The position numbers and the translations under genes are program-made. The notes under the pieces were generated by a model. The model made no database searches and was not told the origin of the DNA. It was given only the letters and a program-made list of their open reading frames with translations. Of a DNA stretch of 64,000 nt, positions 55,814-64,000 are shown one piece after another. Position 1 is the stretch's first letter; each line of letters opens with the position of its first letter. The stretch covers positions 62,001-126,000 of the forward strand of contig OY751485.1 in NCBI GenBank assembly GCA_963565915.1, read 5' to 3'. The stretch comes from Entoloma clypeatum. Taxonomy: Eukaryota; Basidiomycota; Agaricomycetes; Agaricales; Entolomataceae.

Positions 55814-57560
55814 ACGACGCTAAGTCGCGACCCTTATCCATTAAACGAACTCGCTTGCCTGGTGCAGCTACAGACAATATAACTTATGTTATCCCTGCAA
55901 AGCGAGCCGTTGTGTCAACTAAGATTGTCAAGGGAGATAAACCTCCGAAACGACGAGAGATCAAGCTGCAAGCTCAGATCAAAACACGACGAGGACCAAA
56001 GGCCATTCGACCCAAGGTTGATAGCGGATGTGAATGCACATGTATCCATCCCAGAATAGTACGCGAACAGAACCTTCCCACACGTGGAATAAAGCCCATA
56101 TCAATCCTAAATGCGGATGGATCGCCGAACCGACAACAGAAAGCAGAAAAACTTGCCGAAGTCAAGCTGGACTTAGGAACACACCAGGAAACCATGGAAG
56201 CAATGGTATTGGACATTGGGAGAACGGACATGCTTTTGGGACATGACTGGTTGGTGCACCACAACCCCACAATCAATTGGACGACCGGCGCTGTAACATT
56301 CAACCGATGCCCATCAACATGTCAAACCAAACACTCGGATTTCAGGGTTAACCTTAATGGTCGCAAACATCGGGTTCGCATGGTGGAAGTACGAGACAAG
56401 GACGCGCCCAAGAAATCGGATCAGAAATGGAAGCCCGGAGACCCCATATTGGAAGCAGTTACTCCCACACCACCTCCCACAACCAAACGACCCCCATACG
56501 TTGAACGTTTTGCCCATCTCTTTGAAAAAGAAAACATCGACAAGATCCCAAAGGAAAGAGAATGGGACCACGGCATCGAACTTACACCGGACGCACCAAA
56601 GGAGCTAGGAGGAAACACGTACCCTATGACCCAAAAGGAGCAAGAAGAACTGGACGAATTCATCGATGAAGGCCTGGCAACCGGAAAGATCCGACCGTCC
56701 AAATCCCCTTATGCATCACCCTGCTTCTTCATTAACAAGAAAGACGGTTCCAAACGATTGGTACAGGATTATCGCACGGTCAATAAATTCACGGTTAAGG
56801 ACAAATTCCCACTCCCACGCATCAACGACCTCTTGGATGTATTGAAGGACGCAGTCTACTTCAACAAAATGGACATCATGTGGGGATACAACAACGTGCG
56901 GATCAAGAAGGGTGACGAATGGAAAGCCGCCTTCCTGACCAGCCGAGGATTGTTTGAACCATTGGTCATGTTTTTCGGTCTCTGCAACTCCCTGGGAACG
57001 TTCTCTCGGATGATGGCCAGCCTATTCAGGGATCAGATCCGTCGGCGCATCTGTGTGATTTACATGGATGACATAGTGGTTATTGGTAAAACCAAGGAAG
57101 AACTCGCCCGGAACACCGAAGAGATCTTGCAGATTCTGTCAGACAATGACCTGTTCCTAAAGGAGAAGAAGTGTCTTTGGGAAGTAACGAAATGCCCCAT
57201 ATTGGGATATGTCGTTGGAGAAGGACGTGTTGAGATGGAAACTGAAAAGGTGGACACAATCCGGAACTGGCGAGTACCCACATCAAAAAAGGAAGTCCAG
57301 AGGTTCCTGGGATTTGCCAATTTTTATCGACACTTTATTGAAGGATACTCAAACATCGCGAAGCCACTCACAACACTTACGGGAAATACAGCATTCACGT
57401 GGGGACCAGCGGCGCAAGAAGCATTTGAAGGTCTCATACGGGCAATCACGACGGCACCAGTCTTGGCATTGCCCAAACCGGACGGACAGTTCAGGGTCGA
57501 AACCGATGCATCGGGTTATGCGATTGGAGCGGTACTTTCACAGAAACATGAGGGAACGTT
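55801..57560 (+). pseudogene. Gypsy copy A pol, protease to broken RNase H
   Basis: The pol frame is -1 to gag and overlaps its end by about 12 bases. Protease: VDSGCECTCIHP, and DMLLGHDWL. RT: YASPCFFINKKDGSKRL, then ICVIYMDDIVVIG (catalytic YMDD). RNase H begins with [20 protein letters not shown] and then breaks. About 40-50 residues of the domain are missing, and the downstream part is in another frame. Confidence 0.88.
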
Positions 57561-59329
57561 TTGAGATCTTAACCGATCACAAAAACCTGGAGTATTTTCG
57601 GCGCCCTCAGGACCTAAACCAACGACAGAGGCGCTGGAAGATGAAGTTACAAGACTATGACTTCGAATTGCGACATGTACCTGGGAAGACAAACGCGAAA
57701 GCAGACATCCTGTCACGTTTACCCTGGTATGAGACGGAACTCGAGCCGCAGGACAGCGACCAAATGCTCAAGGAGGGGCTATTTTTGAAACGATTGGAAT
57801 CAGAAGATGTGATACAAATGGAGATGTTCACGGAGGAACAATTCTTTGAAGGGGGTGAAACATCTGATTCCATCAAAATCGGAAACATCACAACCATCGA
57901 AAACCCATGGATCGCACGCATCAAGGCCTCAAATCGCATGGAGACAGAAGTAGCCCAGGGTCTGAAGAAGAATCCTCACTGGTACCAGCAGGAAAATGGC
58001 ATCACCTACGCAGGAGAACGAGTCTATGTTCCACCAGACCCACAATTGCGCCAAGAACTGATGTTTGAAGCGCACGACGCACCAGTGGCAGGACATCCAG
58101 GACAATATCGAACACATGAACTCCTCACTTGCACCTACTGGTGGCCCACCATCCTACATGACGTAAAGAAGTATGTGAAAGGTTGTGACACCTGTCAACG
58201 TAACAAGATCAGCCGCCAAAGGAGACACGCCCCTCTACACCCTAACGCCGCGCCAAGTCAACCATGGGAAGACATAGGGATTGACGTTGTGGGACCGATA
58301 CCAGAATCTGATGGAAAAAACGCAATTCTGGTCATCACGGATAGACATTCAAAGATGCTTCACCTCATTCCGACAACCGTGGAACTATCGGCTGAAGGAT
58401 TAGCCAAGATCTATCGGGATCAGATATGGAAGCTTCATGGGATCCCCAAGAAGATCATCAGCGATAGGGGACCACAGTTCGCTGCGAAGTTCATGGAGAT
58501 ACTCTGCCGCATGTTAGGGAGCAAGAGGAACCTGTCCACCGCATACCACCCACAGACTGATGGACAGGCCAAGCGATCGCATCAGGAAACAGAAGCATTC
58601 TTACGAAACTTTGTCAACCATCTACAGGATGATTGGGCAGAATGGATCGCAATCGCAGAGTTCCAGTACAATGACAAAGAACACCAGGCAACAAAGCACA
58701 CCCCATTCTACCTCAACTACGGTTTACATCCGTGGAAGGGAGAACTCGTGTTAGAGGATACCAATCCGGCTGCCAATGACTTCTTGAAAAAACTCAAACA
58801 GGCACGAGAAGAAGCCAATGCTGCACTGAAACAAGCACAGGATCAGATGAAGAAGACAGTTGACACACGGCGAAGTCCGTCTCGGGACTACCGCATCGGA
58901 GACAAGGTGTGGCTGGAAGGAACTAACATCAGGACCGATCGACCCTCAAAGAAACTTGATGCACTCCGACATGGACCATTCAAAGTCCTAGAGAAGAAAG
59001 GAGCTAGCGCGTACCTTCTTGATCTTCCGAAGACTTGGAAGATGATTCACCCTGTGTTCAACGAGACCCTGTTGTCACCATATGAAACTCCGAAGTACGC
59101 CATCCAGAAAAAGAAACCAGCCCCTGATCCGATCATCGTCGAAGGACGAGAAGAGTACCATGTGTCTACGATCCTGGACTCTCGAAAGTTCCGCGGAAAG
59201 ATCCAGTACCTCGTCCAGTGGGAAGGATATGGCCCAGAAGAGAACACATGGGAACCGCGAGCTAATGTTCAGAACGCTCAAGATGTGATCCGTGATTTCC
59301 ATCGGCAGAACCCGTCGCGTCCACGATAA
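57553..59329 (+). CDS. Gypsy copy A integrase and chromodomain
   Basis: The frame resumes at [14 protein letters not shown]. The integrase zinc domain is [10 protein letters not shown] then CDTCQRNK. Catalytic residues are D in [10 protein letters not shown] in IISDRGPQF and E in HQETEAFL. The C-terminus has a chromodomain ([12 protein letters not shown], then [17 protein letters not shown]), which in this class directs insertion towards marked chromatin. Stop at 59329. Cut off from RT by the RNase H deletion. Confidence 0.88.
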
Positions 59330-59454
59330 AAGATACCCGTTGAAATCAGCCAACAACATCGACCTTCATCAGTCAAAAACCCACCGAGTTCCCCGCTCCG
59401 TCTTCAAATATAGCTACTCCATTCTTCCTCTATCTCTCCAACATCCTCCGCACC

Positions 59455-59823
59455 ATGTCCAACATCACCGCCGCCTCCACCGATGCTTCCGATATCAACC
59501 CCACCATCACCACCCTCATCGGCGAAGCGCTCTCGATGCGCGACCAGATCCATGCGCTCGAAACCTCCGTCGCCGACATCCTCCACCGGCAGATGCATAT
59601 CCGCCTTCATACCCTCTCCGATTTACCAACCGCCCCCACCGCTGAGGAGAAACTCATCCTCGAAAACTATACCAACACCCTTGCTGTCGAGAATCGACGC
59701 CTTCGCCTCGCCGTTCGAGGTTTAGAGTTTGCCACGGCGGTGAACGATGAACTGATAAAGGATTGGGGTAACCGAGTTGACCCTGCCTGGGCCGATCCAA
59801 ATGGCAACGATGGATGGGAGTAG
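59455..59823 (+). CDS. extra ORF between pol and 3' LTR
   Basis: 122 residues, ATG in CACCATG context, fully open. Helical and polar (RDQIHALETSVADIL, EEKLILENYTNTLAVENRRLRL), so probably a short coiled coil; no signal peptide or membrane segment. I recognise no family. Its place, where some retroelements carry env or antisense genes, is unusual for a chromodomain Gypsy. Confidence 0.5.
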   Translation: MSNITAASTDASDINPTITTLIGEALSMRDQIHALETSVADILHRQMHIRLHTLSDLPTAPTAEEKLILENYTNTLAVENRRLRLAVRGLEFATAVNDELIKDWGNRVDPAWADPNGNDGWE

Positions 59824-59847
59824 GTAGTCTGTGAGGACACAGACCTT

Positions 59848-59860
59848 GAGGAGGGGAACA
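59848..59860 (+). promoter_or_regulatory. polypurine tract
   Basis: GAGGAGGGGAACA directly before the 3' LTR, the usual plus-strand primer site. Confidence 0.7.
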
Positions 59861-60230
59861 TGTTACGGACTAACGACTACGGACATATACGCTTACTTTT
59901 TCACTTTGACTCATCGGCCCCCGCTTACACATATTGTATTATACTTTATTTCCTTTAGTATACTTCGCTCCCGCGCTGACTCGCTTTCCGCAGCTGTCTG
60001 ACTCATTCCGCAGTCAGCTTACTCATTAGTGCATAGCCTTCCGCAGTTGCCTTACTCATGCGCACTGCCTTCCGCAGTTACTGACTCATTCGCTACCGCT
60101 CATAGTCAGTACTATATAAACCTCATGTACCATAGCTACATTCCTTAGATTTAGCAATCACATTGCTCTTCGCCTTTCCATCTTCCTGCATACTCTGCCT
60201 GAACCTTGGAACGGTTTGTTACGCATAACA
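59861..60230 (+). repeat. Gypsy copy A 3' LTR
   Basis: 370 bases, same length as the 5' LTR with only a few differences by eye. The next base begins the inverted gag of copy B. Confidence 0.93.
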
Positions 60231-61763
60231 GAATTCGTCCAAGAATTCGTCGATGGTGCGTTTCTCCTGTTTCAGGATTTCGAGTTTCGCCTTGGCCGCT
60301 GCCGACTTGTTGGCAATAGAGGATCGCGTAGCGATGTCGTCTGAGAACCCTAACCAGGTGATGTTCTTGCCATCGGTGGCAAGGTCGTCTAACTTGTTGC
60401 TGGCCCAGTGTTTACCGGACCCTTCCATCATGCGGGATAACACCGCAAGAATCTTCTGATCGTCGGACAGGCCCTTCTGGAACCTGATGTATAATTTGGT
60501 GGCTTTCCACCACTCGTCGAAGGTGTGTCTGTCTTTGAACATCCCAGGATCTTTGATGATCTTGGACGTATCCATTGTATGTACTGTCGGTGCTTCTGCC
60601 ATGTCTAGAACCTGCGGAGTAGGAGAGGTGTCGGATTGTTGGGATGAAGATGGGGTTCGGGATACAGGTAGGGGTTGAAAATCAGTCCCTGTTCTAGGCG
60701 TCTGTTCGGTATCTGACTGCGCGGAGTCAAAAGTAAATTCGTCAGGGGACTCGTCGGCGGAATTGGTGGCAAAACGTTCGGGGTATTTCCTCTGTAGATC
60801 TCTAAGGAATCTCTGTTCCTGCGCATCCGTTGGTCGCGAGAAGGGGTCAAGTCTCTCGTTTCGTGCCCAATGGTTGTACTCGGTCTGTTGCTCATCGGTG
60901 GTGAAGTGGGCGTAGATCTGCTGCTTCGAGTAAGACGTGATGATGTGGCTCTGGGACGTCTCGATGTGAGCGTCCTAATCAATCTTCTGATAACGGTTGT
61001 CTGGACACCGATAAACTCTCTGATCTCTGTGATCCGACCTGTCTGAGGTCCTTCTTGAACGTGAAAGCTTTCGAGTTCGTTCTGTCAGGCGTTGTAACGC
61101 GCGATCTGGTGTTGCCGAGCAAGATGGATGCTCTCTGCTATCTCGCCGTGGGGGCGATGCTCGTCGTTGTCTAGTTCTTCGTCAAGCACCTGCTGTAGGA
61201 TGCGACGGATCTCCGATTCGATGTACTGCTGGATGAGTGTAAAATCGATACTGTCTCGAGGACTTAGCTCCTCCTGTCGGGCTTCTGGCATGCTGAATGG
61301 GTTACTGGTGAAGTCTTCAAAGAAGCGCGACGTCTTGACTCGTCTGATAGTTGCTCTCTTCGCTCTGGGCGAACCTAACGAGATTTAGCAACTTGTTATG
61401 CGTAACAAACCGTTCCAAGGTTCGGGCAGAGTATGCAGGAAGATGGAAAGGCGAAGAGCAATGTGATTGCTAAATCTAAGGAATGTAGCTATGGTACCTG
61501 AGGTTTATATAGTACTGACTATGAGCGGTAGCGAATGAGTCAGTAACTGCGGAAGGCAGTGCACATGAGTAAGGCAACTGCGGAAGGCTATGCACTAATG
61601 AGTAAGCTGACTGCGGAATGAGTCAGACAGCTGTGGAAAGCGAGTCAGCGCAGGAGCGAAGTATACTAAAGGGAATAAAGTATAATACGATATATGTAAG
61701 CGGGGGCCGATGAGTAAAAGTGAAAAAGTAAGTGTATACGTCCGTAGTCGTTAGTCCGTAACA
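60231..61763 (-). mobile_element. inverted 5' piece of a second Gypsy copy (copy B)
   Basis: Minus-strand LTR (61763-61394, 370 bases), leader and gag as far as FLDEF, ending exactly at the copy A 3' LTR. Nearly identical to 53786-55320 of copy A, so the locus holds a 1.5 kb inverted repeat. It keeps an ATG before PEARQEEL where copy A has ACG. The rest of copy B is absent on the left of copy A, so this is not a simple nested insertion. Confidence 0.9.
61394..61763 (-). repeat. Gypsy copy B 5' LTR
   Basis: 370 bases, inverted relative to copy A, with the same TATA box and AGATTTAGCAA segment. Flanked on the right by GAATA. Confidence 0.92.
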
Positions 61764-61770
61764 GAATAGA

Positions 61771-62181
61771 TGGGGGAGTGTAATGTGCTCCCACTTCAGG
61801 CAACCCCCTAAGGAAGCCTTCTTAGAGTAGTTTGTCCCACTGGGAAAGACCACCCTAACAAGGTCTAGGGGCAGGTCTTGTACCAATTTCAATGGTCTTG
61901 CCCAGGATATATCCTGGTCTGTCCCATGGGACTGTCTTGATGCCCATTGGGATCACTTTTCAGAGTGGCCTTAGTCTGATATAGTGTGGAATTGCCCACA
62001 TATCTGGGACAAGCCCACTTGTTCTTGGTCTTGTCCCAGATGTTGTGAACCTCCCCATGACCAGCATGCAGGACCATCCCATATTTGTGGGTCTGTTCCA
62101 GGATTTCTGGGCCATCTCCCATATATTTGGACAAGGCCACATCTACCGTGGGGCAGCCCATGAGGTCTTTACACTCCCCCA
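61771..62181. mobile_element. candidate TIR element of 411 bases
   Basis: Perfect 13-base inverted ends (TGGGGGAGTGTAA at 61771 and its inverse at 62169-62181). The interior has repeated TTGTCCCA/TGGGAC-type motifs and no coding capacity. No target duplication is seen, so it could also be the edge of a larger repeat. Confidence 0.5.
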
Positions 62182-62446
62182 CCTAATCCTATAGGACTCC
62201 ATGTAATCTGTGCGGACTCCATATGGACTCCGTGTAGTCCGATCAGTAGTTGAGTCCCAGCCAAACTTGCTTGAAATAGCAGATGGTAAGTATTTTTGTT
62301 CGGGTCCAGTCTGAGTCCAGTCTGGGTTCACTCTGTCTGGACAATGTGGAGTCTACCGGACTGATGGCCAATTTGGACGGAATCGGACTCCTATAAGCTC
62401 TGCTCAGAATACAAATTTGCCATTTTAATAAAAGATGTCAAGGCTG
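62182..62446. repeat. GGACTCC-motif array
   Basis: Irregular repeats of GGACTCCATRTR and AGTCCAGTCTG type, related to 52620-52860. No gene. Confidence 0.45.
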
Positions 62447-62513
62447 AGATTCGAACCAGGCTTCTTGAATAAGAAAAGGTAAGCATAATTAACCGTTAGG
62501 CAATTATGCCATT
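62447..62513 (-). repeat. tRNA-derived SINE-like head
   Basis: Minus-strand sequence has an A-box-like TTGCCTAACGGTTAATTATG and a B box, GGTTCGAATCTC. No closing acceptor stem, so it is not a working tRNA. Confidence 0.4.
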
Positions 62514-62944
62514 CATATTTAGTAGACTGATGGCCCTTAGGTTACCACTTGATCTAATTTTAGCCAGCATATCACATCAACAAAGCCACATCACCACACT
62601 CCCTCACACCTTCCTCCCCTCGCCTTCCTCCCCACCACGACCACCTGCTGCAGCAAGACCAAAATGGCGACCAAGACCGCTGCCTCAAAACAGAAACAAT
62701 AAGGGGACTCAGGACACGCGTCCTGAGTCGCAGGTTTTTTTTTCTTTTCTTTTTTCTTTTCTCTTTGTTTTTTTTTTGTATACTTACAATTATGTGCTTG
62801 CCGACAGGGAACCAGCTGGTGACACAGCACATTGATGACCCTATGAACGACGAGGGGCTGGGAGGAACACCCAGCCCCTTTGGTGAGTTTTTTTTTTCTT
62901 TTCCCCTTTTCTTTCTTTCCATTTTAAATATATTAATTACATTT

Positions 62945-63240
62945 TTAAATGTTAGACGACAACACAACAATCAGAACGAGGATGACAGGAATGACAACAA
63001 TGAAGACAACAACAATGAAGAAGACAAGGAGAAGGACAAGGAGGAGGACAAGGAGGAGCAAGACAACAACAACAATGACAAATGAGAACAACAAGGAGGA
63101 AGACAAGCACAATGATGAGAACAATGAGGAGGAGGAAGACAACGATGAGAACAACGAGGAGGAGGAAGACAATGATGAGAACAACGAGGAGGAGGAGGAG
63201 AAAGATGATGACAACAACAAGAATGACAACAGCAAACACG
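62945..63240 (+). repeat. GAC/GAGGA purine-rich microsatellite
   Basis: Imperfect AACAACGAGGAGGAGGAAGAC units. ORFs over it are low-complexity Thr/Arg or Asp/Glu runs and are not credible genes. Confidence 0.7.
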
Positions 63241-63254
63241 AACACGATGAGAGG

Positions 63255-63765
63255 GGGCAAGCCAGCCCCCTTCCTCTCGTTTTCTCCATTGTGGAACGGG
63301 GAGGGGGCACAGTTGCCCCCTCCCTCTCGTTTGCGCCATTTTGGGATGGGGAGGGGGCACAATTGTTGTTTTTTTCCATTTTGGGACTGGGAGGGGGCAC
63401 CCTTGCCCCCTCCCATCTTGTTTTCTCCTTTTTGGGATGGGGAGGGGGCACGATTCCCCCCTCTGTCTGGTTTTTTCCATTTTTGGACTGTGAGGGGGCA
63501 ACCTTTTCCCCTCCCTCTCGTTTTTTCCGTTTTGGAACCGGCTTGCCCCCTCCATCTTATTTTTTTCCGTTTTGAGGCAGGGAGGGGGCAACCTAGCCCC
63601 CTCCATCTCTTTTTTTCCCATTTTGATGTGGGGAGGGGGCAAGGTTGGCCCCTCCCTCTCGTTTTCTCCATTTTGGGACGGGGAGAGGACACGATTGCCC
63701 CTTCCCTCTAGTTTTTTCCGTTTTTGGACCGGGAGGGGGCAACTTTGGCCCCTCCTGTTAATAAT
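63255..63765. repeat. minisatellite with hairpin-forming GGGGGCA/TGCCCCC units
   Basis: About 11 copies of a roughly 45-52 base unit: GGGAGGGGGCA, 4-6 bases, GCCCCCTCCCTCTCG, TTTTTTCC, ATTTTGGGAC. Each unit contains an inverted G/C pair able to fold. No gene is seen to the window end. Confidence 0.75.
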
Positions 63766-64000
63766 AGTATACCACATCCTCCCCTCATTGGGGGGGCATT
63801 TTTGTTTATAAGTAATATAATAAATAATAATAAAATTAAGATTTTCTCATTTGTCTGACAGACTCTGCACAGAGTCCACATGGAAAATATAACTGTAGTA
63901 AGATGGGAAGCCATCAAATGTTTTCTGACAAGGACTCTGCACAGAGTCTTCCTTGTACATGATATTGTCCTACAAGGAGTCCATACAAAGTCCGCATGGG

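Larger units (their letters stand above)
53786..60230 (+). mobile_element. chromodomain Gypsy LTR retrotransposon (copy A)
   Basis: A 6.4 kb element with 370-base LTRs at both ends. Gag has two zinc knuckles, pol follows the order protease, RT, RNase H, integrase, chromodomain, and an extra ORF lies before the 3' LTR. The flanks GGCTG and GAATT do not match, so the locus is rearranged. A TTGCTAAATCT primer site supports Tf1/sushi-like self-priming. Pol is damaged by a deletion in RNase H. Confidence 0.93.

Noticed and set aside
62447..62513. Functional tRNA gene
   Set aside because: A- and B-box-like sequences are present but no acceptor stem or anticodon arm can be closed.
62949..63777. Several 200-270 codon ORFs on both strands
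   Set aside because: All are readings of the microsatellite and minisatellite, with repeated low-complexity sequence in every frame.

Overview
The window is nuclear DNA of a mushroom-type fungus (Agaricomycetes, Basidiomycota). The evidence is genes cut by many 45-65 base introns, the protein families present (agaricomycete F-box families, DUF6697, DUF7330, DUF6532, short SRPK-like kinases) and the transposons (Plavaka, chromodomain Gypsy, Copia, hAT and CACTA-like MITEs). Family names are my recognition of sequence patterns; no database was searched. Exon chains were followed by hand, checking splice sites and phase.

Layout. 1-7.7 kb: 5' part of an F-box gene, a small PPxY/membrane protein, and three tandem minus-strand coiled-coil genes, the middle one with a DUF6697 domain. 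7.7-20.2 kb: two Plavaka-type DNA transposons, each about 6.2 kb. Both have a minus-strand transposase diverging from a plus-strand accessory gene, and both have inverted termini starting CATCAG. Both ends of the second, and the right end of the first, lie in one broken DUF7330 gene. 20.2-32.9 kb: a segmentally duplicated block with two intact secreted-type DUF7330 genes, relics and one intact copy of an aldo-keto reductase, one intact F-box gene and its relic, a palindromic CACTA-like MITE and tRNA-like hairpins. 33-42 kb: a kinase-like gene without an N-lobe, a TA-flanked MITE in its promoter, an F-box gene, and a calpain whose 5' end abuts a Copia LTR. 42.1-48.3 kb: a decayed Copia element carrying a nested solo Gypsy-type LTR. 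49.5-52.3 kb: relics of both Plavaka accessory gene families and of a Penelope-like reverse transcriptase, the latter split by a hAT MITE. 53.8-61.8 kb: a chromodomain Gypsy element joined to an inverted 5' piece of a second copy. 61.8-64 kb: a TIR element, a tRNA-derived stretch and satellite-like repeats.

How the parts work together. Host genes are a minority and mostly of expanding families (F-box adaptors, DUF7330 and DUF6697 proteins, a kinase-like protein, a calpain). The most system-like signal is the repeated pairing of a Plavaka transposase with a divergent, charged, probably nuclear accessory protein. The accessory is of one family in element 1 and another (DUF6532) in element 2, and relics of both lie side by side at 49.5-51.2 kb. 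The second strong signal is a self-priming signature in the Gypsy LTR: 11 bases near the predicted transcript start are exactly complementary to the primer-binding site.
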